64,000 bases of DNA from Erythrophleum ivorense (GCA_026724425.1 JAIUCV010001107.1:1-64000), one strand, 5' to 3'; shown: positions 24,446-37,032, numbered from the stretch's first letter. Numbers and translations are program-made. The notes: generated from the letters alone by a model not told the origin.

Positions 24446-25120
24446 GGCTTTTCTCAAATGCCCTTACCACTGACGAGGCTAACTAGGAAAGAGATACCGT
24501 TTGTGTGGGATGATAGTTGTGAGAGGAGTTTCCAGGAGTTGAAGCTCCGTTTAACCACTGCCCCTGTACTGATTATCCCTGACCCTAGTGAGCCATTTAT
24601 GGTTTATTGTGATGCCTCGGGCAAGGGGTTAGGATGCGTGTTGATGCAGCAGGGTAGAGTAGTGGCATATGCCTCTAGGCAATTGAGGTCTCATGAGGAG
24701 AATTATCCCACACATGACCTAGAGTTAGCCGCTGTAGTGTTTGCTCTTAAAATCTGGAGACACTATCTGTATGGTGCTACCATAGAGATCTATAGTGACC
24801 ATAAGAGTCTGAAATACCTATTTGACCAGAAGGAACTCAATATGAGACAGAGGAGATGGATGGAGTTTCTGAAAGACTATGATTATGTGTTGAAATATCA
24901 TCCGGGCAAGGTCAATGTGGTGGCAGATGCCCTGAGTAGGAAATCCATCCATGTGGCCCATATGATGATTAGGGAGCAAGAGCTCCTAGAGAAGTTCATA
25001 AACTTGAACCTCTCTTGTCATGTGGTCTCGGGTAAATTGTATCTGAGTGAAACTCGAATTGAGAATGTATTTAGAACTCGGATCTTAGATGCCCAGAGAG
25101 AGGATGAGTTCCTGAGATGA
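24446..25120 (+). pseudogene. pol: RNase H of element B
   Basis: RT connection, then RNase H. The first catalytic aspartate is in MVYCDASGKG (codon 24611-24613), followed by the LELAAVVFAL glutamate, the IYSDHKSL aspartate and ADALSRK. The GQIERRQ-like WMEFLKDYDYVLKYHPGK linker follows the family. It degrades the RNA strand during reverse transcription. This segment is open throughout and ends at a premature TGA at 25118-25120, in frame with integrase. Confidence 0.94.
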
Positions 25121-26337
25121 ATCAGGAATGAGATCTCCCAAGGTAGGACCTCAGATTTCAAGGTGTCTGAGGATGGTATGATAATATACTGAGATAGAAT
25201 CTATGTGCCTAGTCAGAATGAGTTGAGAGAAAGCATTTTAGAAGAGGCACATAAGAGTAAGTATACTATCCACCCAGGTGCCACCAAGATGTATCAGGAT
25301 TTGAAACGGATTTTCTAGTGGCCTGGAATGAAAAATGAGGTGACGGACTATGTGGCTAGATGCCTAGTATGTCAGAGGGTAAAAATAGAACATCAAGACC
25401 GGCTGGGTTGTTGCAACCTTTAGATATCCTTGAGTGGAAATGGGATAGTATAGCCATGAGCTTTGTTATAGGGTTGCCCAGGATATCCTCTGGACATGAT
25501 GCTATTTGGATAGTTGTGGATAGACTAACGAAGTCCGCACACTTTTTAGCTATTAAAGCTACTTATACACTTGAGAGATTAGCCCAGTTGTATATCAGAG
25601 AGATAGTGCGACTTCATGGAGTACCCAGTAGCATAGTTTCAGATAGAGACCCCAGGTTCACGTCGAACTTCTGGAGGTCGTTACAGCATGCCTTAGGGAC
25701 CAGGTTGCGGTTTAGTACTGCATATCACCCCTAGACAGATGGTCAGACTGAGAGGACCATCCAGACTTTAAAAGACATGTTGAGGGCGTGTGTGTTAGAA
25801 ATGAAGGGTAACTGGGATGTGTATTTACCATTAGCAGAGTTTGCTTATAATAACAGTTACCATTCCAGTATTCAGATGGCCCCTTATGAAGCTTTGTGTG
25901 GGAGAAAGTGCAGATCCCTTCTGTGTTGGGTTGAGCTAGGTGAGAGGAGGATGATAGGACCTGAGATTGTGGATTAGACCACTCAACAAATAGAATTGAT
26001 TAGAAAAAGACTCCTCACGGCCCAGAGTAGGCAGAAAAGCTATGCCGATAAGAGAAGGAGGCCGTTAGAGTTTGAAATTGAAGACCATGTATTCATTCGA
26101 GTGTCTTCAGTGACGGGAGTAGGTCAGTCAATGAGGGTAAGAAAGCTTAGTCCTAGGTATATTGGTCCATTTGAAATTCTTAAGAAAATTGGACCCGTGG
26201 CTTACCGGATAGCCTTGCCTCCTAACCTACCCCAAATCCATAATGTTTTTCATGTCTCCCAATTGAAAAAGTATTTGTCTGACCCCTCACACGTCATAGA
26301 ATATGAGCATGAGCAATTACAAGAAGATCTTTCTTAT
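25121..26337 (+). pseudogene. pol: integrase of element B
   Basis: The N-terminal HHCC zinc finger starts with histidine at 25250 and ends in CLVCQ near 25376. The catalytic triad is D at 25444-25446, D at 25642-25644 and E at 25750-25752, a DX35E spacing. The GPF/Y module (YIGPFEILKKIG...AYRIALP, NVFHVSQLKKY) follows at about 26158-26275, as in chromoviruses. Stops at 25190, 25316, 25732 and 25975, and a one-base loss near 25395, break the frame. Triad residues are intact. It would insert the cDNA into the genome. Confidence 0.95.
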
Positions 26338-26496
26338 GTAGTGAAACCGGAGAGAATTGTGGATGCTAAGCTAAAACAGCTGAGAAGCAAGAGCATTCCT
26401 CTGGTGAAAGTGATCTGGAGAGGTCTGACATCTGAAGAAGCAACCTGGGAATTAGAGAATGAAATGAGGCAAAAATATCCAGAATTATTCCCTTAA
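26338..26496 (+). pseudogene. pol: C-terminal chromodomain of element B
   Basis: The last ~50 residues, ending at the genuine terminator TAA 26494-26496, have the plant chromovirus chromodomain pattern: LKQLRSK...PLVKVIWRG, then EEATWELENEM and KYPELF. In characterised chromoviruses this domain recognises histone marks of heterochromatin and steers integration there. Its presence with ~2.75-kb LTRs supports the Tekay/Del clade over Athila/Tat. This piece is open. Confidence 0.9.
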
Positions 26497-26532
26497 GGTA
26501 TGTATTTAAATTTCGAGGACGAAATTTCTTTT

Positions 26533-26546
26533 AAGAAGGGTGGAAA
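26533..26546 (+). promoter_or_regulatory. polypurine tract of element B
   Basis: AAGAAGGGTGG with AAA immediately before the 3' LTR, downstream of the GAGGACGAAATTT motif that follows the pol stop in this group. It primes plus-strand DNA synthesis. Confidence 0.88.
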
Positions 26547-26644
26547 TGTTACAATCAGAAAAAAGAAAAGAAAAGAAAAGAGAAAAGAAAAGAGAAAGAA
26601 AAGAAAAGCTGAAAATTTTTGAAAGCTGAAAATTTTCTAAGTCT

Positions 26645-26865
26645 GCTAGCTATAGCCTAGCTATAGCGAATGTACCTGTTCACTATAGCCTAGCTATAGC
26701 GAGAGTGCCTTCTCGCTATAGCGAAAATGTTTCTAGCTATAGCGAGTGCGGGCATCCCATACAAAAACCAGGGAGTTGCTCACCGTAGCATACGCTATAG
26801 CGAAGGCAAAGGTCTGGGACTGACACAAGCTCGCCGAAGCGAGGGTTATGGCTCGCTATAGTGAG
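26645..26865. repeat. palindrome cluster, B 3' LTR
   Basis: Same array as in the 5' LTR, with several independent changes: CGCTATAGTG for CGCTATAGCG, GCCGAAGCG for GCCGTAGCG, CACCGTAGCA for a CG-containing form. Confidence 0.9.
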
Positions 26866-28042
26866 GGTTAGTCCAGAAAAGCATAAAAATAGAGATTTTG
26901 ACTTTTTAAAACTTCTAAACTCTTCCTTTCTCTGTAAATCGACCTAAGCTTCGACTAAGAGAGAGAAAAGGGCTGTGGAGAGAGAGAGAGACCTAGAGAA
27001 GGAAGGAGAACAATCAAAGAGGTAAGCAATCTTGAGATTTCCATAGCTTTTCTCCCTAGCATGTTATTCTTCTCTCTTTGCCCTCTTTTTCTATGGTTTT
27101 AGTAGTTGATTTGGGTTTAGTTCAGAAGAGAGAAAGTGGAAAACCACTCTTGAGGAAGGGTAGAGCTCATGTAGCTTCATTTCTTCATCTTTGCTTTCCT
27201 TTTTGAGAGCTTGAGAGAGGAAGGAGAGTGAGTGGAATTCTAGAGAGAGAATCCCTAGTTTCTTACATGAGTAGTAGGGGTTTGCTTCAATGAAGAGTCC
27301 CTTTAGCTTTGTGAGAGTTTATTTAAGTTATGAGAGAATAATCCCATGCTTTTTGTTGTGCTTAGGCTCAAAGGAAGCAACTCCATCTAGTTGTGAGTGT
27401 GAAATCAAGAAGGGAGAAGAGAAATTGAAAGGGAAGACTTGTATTAGCCGATAAGGTAGCTCTTTACTCTTTCTTGTTACATTCTTGGATGTGTAATAGT
27501 CATTGTATGCTTGTGTATGTGCTTGTATGATGAGACATGCCATTTGATGTTGCCTTGATGCATCGGTACCAATATGTTTATGATATGAATTGTGGAAATT
27601 GCTCGGGTGAGGTGGTGCCGAAAGTCCCTTGAGACGGGTGAGGTGGAGCCAAAAGTCCCTAAACCAAGGGTGAGACCAATCTAAAAGTCCCAAAGCTCGG
27701 GTGAGGCTAGACCAAAAGTCCCTAGAATCTATTCTTGGCATTGATATGATATCATGGCATGAAACACATATGTTGCGTCATTGTGACTTGTTTGCATGCT
27801 TTGACTGGTTTATATATCTTGATTGCTTCTTGAATGAGTATGAGCTATTGAGATTCCCTGAATCTCACCCCCCTCCCTCTCCCATCTTAACATCTTAGGT
27901 GGAGCTCAAGGAGAACCAAGTGCACCTCATGGAGCTTAGTTGAATATGATGAGGAAGTGGTGTAGTTCTTCTAGTTCTTTTGATGTAAAAAGGTGCCAGA
28001 ATGAATATGTACCTATCATTTTTGAGTTGTAAATATGTGAGC

Positions 28043-31000
28043 TGTAACACCCCAAAAATTAATTAAGGTGTTAATAATGTATTTGGACTAATTAAGAATA
28101 ATTATTATAGAATAATTGGATAAGCAATATGAACGAGAATTTATAGAGAGATAATATAGGTTCAAGATTTCATTTAGGTTAAAGCTTAATTTGGGCCCAA
28201 AATCAATTTAATAAGTCATGAGTAAGGATTTATGGAGGCCCAATGATTTTGGGTGCAAGCCCAACTCCTTATCACGAAATTTGGGCCAAAAGAGATCACT
28301 TAATAATAACCCAATTTGATTTAGTGGAATGGAGGCCCAAGACCCAATTTACATGAGCCCTTATAGTTAGCCCAACACACATTATGTAGACCCAAGTTAG
28401 ATTAACTCTTGGAACTTGGCCTAACCCATCAAATTTCTGCAGCCCAAGTTATGAAATAGGGCCCAACAAGAATGAAAATCTGAACCCACAAAGAGTTGGG
28501 CCATTGGGTCAGCAGGCTTCACTTAAACTTAAAATGTTCTGCAGCCCATCTCACTAAATAAAGGCCCAATAAGCACACATCTGAACCTAAGTGGATTTTG
28601 GGCTTTAGGGTTGACCCAAACCCATCTAAAACCCTAACTTACTCAGCCCCTTACCCTCTATTCTGCAGACCAACTCAATCTTAGACAAAGGAGAGCTCCA
28701 TTTTCGCATAGGAAGAGAGGAGGCTAGGGTTTTCTGCATTCCTCCACCATTTCTCACTTCTAGAGGATGATTTAGCCAAGGTGAGTTATATATAACTTGA
28801 CCCTCTCATCCTCCTCTTCATTTTGGTCTGATTAGTTTCTAGTTTTGAGCATTTTCATCTCCTTCCCAAATCTGAACCTTGGTGTTTTGGTGTTGCTTTG
28901 GAAGATTTTCGGAGTTAAAAGCAAGAGGGGTGATTGGGTAAGTATTTCCCTCTCATTTTGTGTATTATTTTGTTGGAAAATACCCCCAAGGATTTATTTT
29001 CATAATGGGTTCTGCTATTGTGCGAAATTACAAGGAGATGGAGGTGAAAAACTGAATTTTCTGGGCTTGATGACTGAAATCCGAATTTTGGAATTTCCCA
29101 TGGTGTGTTCTAGGTAGTTGAGGCTCACCTCAGTCCATTTGACCCCTTAGGTATATGGGTAAGTGATCTCTCTTCTCTTATATGGCATATATACTGAATT
29201 CCCATCATTTGGACTGACTTTTGGTGCATGGCTTATGTATGTGCGAAAATGAAAATATGTGGGGTGAACTATTGTGAGCTTTGATGACTTGACCTTGAAT
29301 TGGTGTAATTGACCCTTAGGAAGCTTGGGTAAGAAGTTCTTAATGTACTCTTGTTAAGATTAATCTGTGGATAGGGAAATTCTTTACTAATGGTAGTTAA
29401 ATAATGATGATTATGCTTATGTTAGGCTTGATGTGCATTTGGATTTGATGGTAGCTAGAGGATGAGTAATTGGCTTCATTGAGGTAACTGGGGTTATTCT
29501 TCACTTCCATGTATATGTTCATGTTGATCTGATATTGTTTGCACATATATGGTTTTGAAATGCTAAATGATTAGTTGACTACTTGAATTGTTATTGTGAT
29601 TGGACCTTGTGAGTCCATGGTGGAGCTGTGGTGCGGCTGCCACCCGTGCATGTGCTTTAATCGAGCACTGGGTTATGATCAGAACCCGATGCACTGAGCC
29701 TTGGTTGTGCTCATTGGGGAGTTGGTGCCGTGGACGGACCATTCCCGGTGTTATTGGCCATTAACATGTTATGTATTACTGTTGGTATGGGACAGTAGTT
29801 ATTGGTAGTTCAACTAGTTCATTTGCCAATTGAATTGATGATTTTGGTACTGATGACATGAACTTGCATTGGATTGATTAACTTGTACATGTATATGGAA
29901 ACTGCCCTTTTGTTACTGAGATTGTATATCTCACCCCGTTGTGGGCTAACATTTTCAGGGACTGGACCTCTTAGTGACAAGGAGAAAATTAACGAGAGCT
30001 TGGTAAATGGTTTGGTAGCACATAGGTTTGAGAGCCTCGTCAAATTATAATGTAACTAGTTTACAAGTTTTGTACCATTATTGCATTGCATCATGAATTG
30101 CCAAGTGTAGAAGTTGTATTTGGTTAACATAGAATGTAATCCCATGATATGTTCCTTATACACTTGACTATTAATGCAAGAAATACTCAATGAAATATGA
30201 TTGAATGACCATTGTGGGAGATTTATAATTTGTTGATGTAAAATCCCATGGATGAGTAGGAAAATCCACATTTAAATGCAAAAAAGGGTAATGATAGATT
30301 AGTTGGGTAATTAAGGTACATAATTACCACTAGAGTTGCATAAATTAAGGTAGAATGGCCCTAGAGTGATATTGGTGGGAAATTGGAGAGCATAAGGTGA
30401 AATCTTGGGAGTTGTAGGAACAGAAGGGAATTGGCTGCGGCTAACATTTAATTGGCCTAGGCCAAATGGTAACAGAGAAGAATTGGCCGCGGCCAACATT
30501 TAATTGGCCTCGGCCAAATGTGGCGAACCTGCCAGGGAAGAAAACAGAGAGCAATTGGCCGCGGCGAATAGTGATGTTAGTCGCGGCTAAGCTTGAGAGG
30601 CAGATTTGTGAGTGTTCCAGAGGGTATTTGGCCACGACGAAAGGGGTGTTTGGCCGCGGCGAAATGTGAAAAATTTGTGAAGACGTAAGGAGTTGAACCG
30701 AGAGTAATTGGCCGCGGCACAAGTGAATTTAGCCGCGGCGAAAGTGCTCTATTTCTCATATTCACCTAGAAACCTTAGTTTCTCTTAAGGTAATGCTAAG
30801 GAATGATTTAGAAACACTTGTAGGAGAATTTTATGAGTTGGAAATGATGGATGGGAGTATCAAAGGCTCCTCATTAATAATTAAATTCGCTCACGCGTTC
30901 GAATAATTGTGGTTGTCTAGCTAATGACCCTAGCAACATTAAGGTTTTAAAATTCCCTCACTTGTTCCCGATGTAATTAATTTTAATGACTTCAAACCTT

Positions 31001-31064
31001 GATATATGATTATTAATCATGTACTTAACCTTAATTACTATAATTGGAAGTTAGGGTCGTTACA
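28043..31064 (+). mobile_element. solo LTR E with perfect TSD TGAGC
   Basis: TGTAACACCCC...GGGTCGTTACA, 3022 bp, flanked by TGAGC at 28038-28042 and 31065-31069. It is unlike the A/B/C LTRs. Its leader is near 28690-28790 with CCAAGGTGAGTTATA. A GC-rich patch lies at 29620-29760. A CCGCGG palindrome cluster is near its 3' end. The TGTAACACCCC start is common among plant chromovirus LTRs. No internal region is left. Its nearest relative in the window is H, in the opposite orientation. Confidence 0.95.
30431..30741. repeat. TTGGCC-NN-GGCCAA palindrome cluster in E
   Basis: About ten GGCCGCGGC-type motifs in 310 bp. Two are perfect 14-bp palindromes: TTGGCCTAGGCCAA at 30452-30465 and TTGGCCGCGGCCAA at 30483-30496. 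A third near-perfect one (centre TC) is at about 30503-30516. Later copies end as GGCCGCGGCGAA or GGCCGCGGCACAA. The cluster is strongly CG-rich within an AT-rich LTR. Confidence 0.92.
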
Positions 31065-32326
31065 TGAGCACATGTAAACATATGTATAAGTGATGTATGA
31101 ATTATGTAAAGAGTCAAAGTAATGAGAATGTGAAATTTGGCCTTTTTGTGGCTTACATGTGATAGTGCATTTTGTTCCGTAGCATAGTGATTTTGAAATG
31201 TATGATGACTTGGATCATTTGGGCTATTCATATATGCTATGTTGGTACTTTCAAACTTGCCGAAAAGATGCTAGAGCATGTGGGAGGCCATTTGGACTCA
31301 TTATGAACTATTGTGGGTGCCAAAACTGTCAATTTTGTGAGCTCGGTCAAAGTATGACTGGATGAGCTTTTCTTGATATGAAATTTAGCATGCCTCTAGA
31401 GTCTATTGAGAGCTTCTTGAGAAGCCAAAGTGGGTAATATTTGGAGGTCTAGGGAATATTTGGCGAATTGTTGAAGTTTGGAAATTTTAATGGTTTGGTC
31501 ATGGTACTGTGCAATAAATCCGAAAATGAATTCATGTCATTCATAGACCAAACGGTGTCCAATTGTCATGAAATTTTATGAAAATAAATTAGATATCCAC
31601 AGTGACCTATACCAACTAGAAGCACCTCAATTGGAGGTCTGTAGAGAGAGAAATGACTTGCTGAAGTTCTGTATCAACATCAGGGAAGCTTTCCGACCTT
31701 CATTACTATTTCATCACTTTTTGAGGTCTAAGAGCTCCTGAACTGATCTAGACATATTTTTCTCCTCTATTTAACATCTGTAGCTTTCCAAATTGGTATA
31801 GTTTTCCCAGATTGGATTTTTGGGGAATTAATTACGAATTTTCAAATTTCATGACAGTAAACTGCACCAGTATCAGGGACAGCTAGACCTCTGTGTCTTT
31901 TTCGATGTCAAAGGTGGTCCAAACGCTGAGATTGTGGTTGGGAGTTATTTTTAGTGTGATTTAACATCCAAATCTTTCTAGAGAGCTATAATTTGCTTGA
32001 TTTCTATTTTTCTAGAATTAGTTATGATTTTCCAAAGTTAGAGCCAAAAATCTGACTTTTGGGCTCATTTGAGAAATTGCTTTTTCTTGGTTTTTGGCTT
32101 CATATCCGTGGTTTATGAGTTGTTTGAGGCTATGTACAAGTCTTATCAATGGTAATTAAGCAAAGGATGTGAAATATGGGTTCACGGGACCCACGGGGCA
32201 AAATATGACCGATTAAACCCCAACTTAAAGTTATAAAATACCACGATTTTGGTCATTTTCTTTAGAAATCATATGGAATTAAGCCTAGAGGAAGATGAAT
32301 TGGAGTTAAGATATTATGGTGTTACA

Positions 32327-33303
32327 TGGACATAGTCAAGAATTGTAGGATGTGAGAAGAAAGACAGAGTGAGTATAGATAAAGTGTAGTAACCTAGACA
32401 AAGTGAGTAAAGAAAGAAAGAAAGCCTAAGTAAAAAGGGCAGAAGTGGAAACTTGAGGATCCCATAAGGAGTGGTAAGTGAAAGTTAAAATACTCCTGAA
32501 TATTAGTATGATGGGATCATAAAGAAGCAGATGATATAGAACCCACTTCATATGAAGAGCATGACAAATATCTGAGTTGAGCCTTAAAGATTATGAGTGA
32601 TAGTTACCGAACTTGGTCAGCATGTGTCTAATTTTCATATATAGTGATCTTAGGCTGTAATATCTCCTAGAGACAAATTGCAGCAGATCTTAGTACAGTA
32701 CAACAGGTCACAATAGACCTTAGCAGGGCTCTGAGAGGTCGCAGTAGACTCAGGGGTGGTAGTAGAGCCCGCAGAGTTATAAAGAGTCTATTGTTATAAC
32801 ACAGCAATTTTCTGGGGAGATGACGACCTAAGATAGTTTTTACAAAGTAGTTAGTCTTAGTGACCAATACAATTTTAGACAATTTCTATCTCAAAGACTA
32901 AAGACCTCTTAAGTATGCTAGACTATTGCTGCCATAGACATCAGGGTTATACTCAGATAGTTAGACCACTGACTAGACCTCTTTAGTCAATGAGCAAAGT
33001 ATATGGGATGAGGGGAGCAAGAAACTAGATTTCTAGAATTATAGTTAGATGAACCACTACACAATAGATATTAAACCTGACCGAGGGATAGAGAGATCCT
33101 TATATACCAGAGCTATGTGTTTAGAAAGGGGTCAGGTACAACCCTCTATGATGGGGTAAGTGGTAGACCATATCTCCAGTAGTTGAAATCGTGAGAAAAG
33201 TTAGCATCCCACAAGAACTTAGTAGTAGTCAGTGGTAGTTGCTCTTAGAAGCTAGTGCAAAAGGGTTAAAAGTAAAAGCTAGTACAAAAGGGTTAAGAGT
33301 AAC
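32327..33303 (+). other. element A interior, part 2, non-coding
   Basis: Lies between B and solo LTR C. There are stops in all frames and no retrotransposon protein motif. It contains short internal repetition of CAGTAGA/AGGTC(A/G)CA(A/G)TAGAC words near 32697-32760 and a two-copy 27-bp repeat at its right end. Confidence 0.6.
33248..33301. repeat. 27-bp direct repeat, two copies
   Basis: AAGCTAGT(G/A)CAAAAGGGTTAA appears twice in tandem directly before solo LTR C; C's target duplication overlaps the end of the second copy. Confidence 0.85.
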
Positions 33304-36300
33304 TGTAATATCTGGTTCTCTAAAAACGAGAGAAAATGTGAGAAACGTAATGTATGGTTTCTCTATAAATGAACAAAATTCACTGAATATAAAAGGAATT
33401 CCCCCGAAATGACTTAGTTAAGGTCCTAAAAAATTTAGGAAGTATTTTAGACTCTTAAAAATGAGAATCCCATGCTCAGATGGAAAGAAAAATGGAGCTA
33501 GAATGAAAAAATGAAATATAACAAAAGGTTGACAAAATGTAAGGGCATTTTCGTCATTTTGAGCAAATTTTGGAATTCTCATATAAGGGATTTTTAAATG
33601 AAAGTTTTGAGTTCTCCAGGGGTCTTAGAGGCCCTGAAAACCATGAAAAGTCCTAGGACAGTTAAAACTCCTCCTGTGGACATTTTCTAATGTCAGTTGA
33701 CCCAAATATTGATTGATTCATTCGAGAAGGTTTTAGGTTTTCTTTAAGTGATTTCAAAGGTATTTTACTAAATTGGGAACCTAAATTTCATAATGGAAAA
33801 GACGATTTTAAAAAAGGAGTTAAAATGAGTTAAAAACAAAAATGCCAAAAGTGAAAGGTAAAATTAAAATTTTTAAGAAAGTTGAAGCTTCTTGAATACT
33901 CTTTAAGTTTCTTATTTCTTCTCCCCTTCATTTGTACCACCTATTCTACCCAAAAACTAGAGAAAACACTAACTCTCTTAGGCACACCATGGAGGAGAAG
34001 AAAGAGGAGAAAAAAACAAGGAAAAGGTAAGGAATTTCATGCTTCTTCTTCTTCCAAACTTGTTCCTCTCCTCTTAAGCTTTCTTTCTTATGGTTTTATT
34101 GAAGTTTTTGGATATGTTTTTAGGGAAGAACAGAGGAGAAAACTTAGATTTGAAGAAAGGAGGCCAAAGAAAGTAAGAAATAAGAAAGAAAAGCCATGGA
34201 AACAAGATAAAATCTCCTATGGTAGTTATTCCTCCCCCCTTCTTCTCCTTATTTCGCCCCATATATGTAGCTATAAGAGGGCTTGAATTTTAGGTAGAAC
34301 CAAGGGTGAATTTTATGAATTTAAGCGAGGAGAACGAGAATGCAAAGAAATTCAAGAACAAGCTGTGGATTTTCAAGGTGGCAAACCTAGGGATTCATAG
34401 GTTCCCTTGAAAATCTGATTTGATGTAATTATTCCTAAGCCTAAATGAATATTTAAATGAGTTCCCAAGATCTCTAGGACTCTGCCTATATGCATCTTCC
34501 ATGTAGAAAATAAAGCAAACTGTCATAGAGGCTAAATGTTCATAGTCTCGACTAAAGGGGGTTGAGACACTTAGGGAGAGTTTTAAATTCTTTTAAACCC
34601 ATTTTTGAGTCATATATGATGAATGAAGATGAAGGAAAACCTTAGGAAAGATTTTGGAGGCCTAGAGAATGAATTGGTGTCTTAGGTTCCATAATATGAC
34701 TTAAAGAAGCAACATGTAGTTAGGCTTTTTGTTTTAATTGTGTGATAACTCCAAGAGACTTAAAAGGAGTTAAGAATCATATATGAAAGAAAAGAATGGA
34801 ACCTAGAACTTATTTGATGGATGTTGCTTTATTAGGTGTATTCTTAGAACCATAAAGGGGTCAATAGACCAAGTAAGTGTTTAAGGAAGATGTGTGGCCT
34901 TAGAATTAATTCCATGAACTTAATTAGCTCCCATAAATTGTGTTTAGGCTAAGAGAAATCAATCCTACACCTTTGTATATGTGAGGTCGAGGAAGGGAGA
35001 GCAAATTCAAAGAGAAAAGTGTGTGATTTCATCCAAGGTAGCTTTCTTCACCTTCTCTCATGCATGAATGTGTGCTTACATTGTCTTTAAATATGTGTAT
35101 ATATGTTTTGAGCTATGAAAAGTATTTTAGTATGAGCTTTTATTCCATGGTACCATGATGATGTTTTATGCATTCAAATGATGTTTTATGTACTTGCTTT
35201 GGTATGTTTGAGTGTGAAGAAGCTAAGAACCCTTTAGCCATAATGAGGATGAGCCAAGAACCCTTAAAGTTGGTTGAGACAAGGTAAAGAGTCTCCCAAA
35301 AGTGAGGTTGACTCCCAAGAGTAAAGTTGAGTCAAAAACCTCTTAAAGAAATGGATAAGGCAAGTCCAAAATCCATAAATGAATGGGTGAGGTTAATCCA
35401 CTTACTTGGCAAGCCTATGTATGCTATGTATAACTTACTTAAATGTTAAAGATGTCTCTTGAATGATTGCACATGTCAATATACTCATGCATGCATTTGT
35501 AAGACTTGGTTTGCATACTTTATGTGTGATTGAAATGGAGATGAGCTATTGGAATTCTTTGAATCTCATTTCCTCCTCTCCAATGTTCTAACATGGTAAG
35601 TGGACCAAGAGAACAAGGAAATAGGAGCCAATCACTTGAGAGATGAGAGCATAACGTTAAAGTATATAGATTTTGTTTCTTTAAGGTCATATAAGTGGCA
35701 AATGTTATAACCTATCATTGTATATGACCTATGACCTCTTGAACATGTGTAATTATGTTAATATGTTATGTATAAATGAGAAATTATGTTATGTGAATAC
35801 TGGAATGTAAATTGAGCATGTAATGGCAAATTTAGCTTTTTAAAGGCTTGATGCATTAGTGTATAAATGGAAGTGGAAGAGCCAAATTGAGATGCATGAG
35901 GTTTGGGACTACTATGGCAGTTCATATAAGTCATATTCATGCTTTTAAACTTGCCCAAGAGGTGCCAAACACCAAGAGAAGTCATTTGGACACATTTGGG
36001 ATCTAATATGGAGCAAAATTGATCATATTAGAAAACCTATACCACTTTTTATCCAAATGAGCTTTTCTTGATCTAAGATTTGGCATGAAAATAGAGCTTA
36101 TTGAGATCTTTTTGGAAAGCTAAAATGCATAATTTTTTGAGGTCTATGGAATATTTGATGAATTTTCAAAGTTAGAAAAAATTCTAAAATTGGTTTGGGG
36201 TACTGTTCACTCAGGTCTGAAAATGAATTCTATCATTCAGGAGGGAAATTATGTCCAATTGCCACAAAAGTTTATAGAGAAAAACTAGAAATTCCTAGTG

Positions 36301-37032
36301 ACTTGTACCAACTAGAAGCACCCCATTTGGATGTCCAAAGAGGAAGATATGGATTTTTAAATTTTCTACCTAATATCAAGCATTCAGATAGACCTTAGGT
36401 ATTGTTTGATTAGTTTTTGAGCTCTGGATGTGTCTAAACTGGTTTGAAGTTATTTTTTTCCTTTATTTAACATTTGTAGGTTTCAAGATTGGTATCATTT
36501 ATATGGATTGGATTTTTGTAAAATTAATTGGACATTTTTAAAATTTATAGCAGAAAGCTATATCAGTACCAGTAACTAGTCTAACCTTTACACATTTTTG
36601 AATGTCAAAAATTTTTTGTGTGATGTTTCATGGCCTAAAAATATTTTTAGAATAAATTAGACATGTGTAGCTTTCTAGAATGGTAAAGAATGTAGGAATT
36701 CTATTTTCCTAGAATTAGTTATGATTTTCCAAAGTTTGTGACAAAAAAGGGAAAATTCTGGCCAAAATAACAACTATGAATTTTATGTATTCCCTTGCCT
36801 TGCATGAGTTCTAGGCAACTTTTGGTGATGGAAATAGGTTTTATTTATGTAATTAAATATGGGAATGTGGTACATGAGTCCACACGGCCCACGGGACTTT
36901 GAAAGAAAAATTTACGCATAGCGCAACGCAAGAAAACTCATTATTTCATGCCATTCTCCTTGCTTATTCATGAAATACATGATGTGAGACATGGAGATAG
37001 CATGACATAAGCTAGATAGTTATGGTGTTACA
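33304..37032 (+). mobile_element. solo LTR C with perfect TSD GTAAC
   Basis: TGTAATATCTGG...ATGGTGTTACA, 3729 bp, flanked by GTAAC at 33299-33303 and 37033-37037. It lies in A's interior. The leader has GAAAAGGTAAGG (about 34019-34030), the CAAGGTAGCTTTC block is at about 35034, and the GTGAGG repeats are at about 35213-35400. J is the closest relative. A 134-residue open frame at 33882-34286 has a hydrophobic start but lies across the leader and is not considered a gene. Confidence 0.93.

Larger units (their letters stand above)
16068..32326 (+). mobile_element. element B: complete but dead chromovirus (Tekay/Del-like)
   Basis: LTRs lie at 16068-18819 (2752 bp) and 26547-32326 (2753 bp once solo LTR E and one 5-bp duplication are subtracted). 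The primer site follows the first LTR and a polypurine tract precedes the second. The interior encodes gag-PR-RT-RNaseH-INT-chromodomain in one frame. Flanking pentamers TAGAC (16063-16067) and TGGAC (32327-32331) match at 4 of 5 positions. Solo LTR D is inserted in gag. Thirteen premature stops and two frameshifts abolish the polyprotein. It sits in element A in the same orientation. Confidence 0.95.
26547..32326 (+). mobile_element. element B 3' LTR, split by solo LTR E
   Basis: Parts 26547-28042 and 31065-32326 together match the 5' LTR over its full length. Differences in a sampled 250-bp stretch are about six, mostly transitions, so the copy is fairly young. The palindrome cluster lies at 26645-26865 and the GTGAGG repeats at 27602-27725. 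Ends are TGTTACAATC and GGTGTTACA. Confidence 0.95.

Noticed and set aside
28845..29117. 90-residue frame in E resembling a small protein gene
   Set aside because: Contained in the leader/U5 part of solo LTR E with no homologue recognised and no start context evidence.
33882..34286. 134-residue open frame with a hydrophobic, signal-peptide-like start
   Set aside because: It lies across the leader of solo LTR C, is not conserved as an open frame in J, and is lysine-rich from the purine-rich leader. It is treated as chance.
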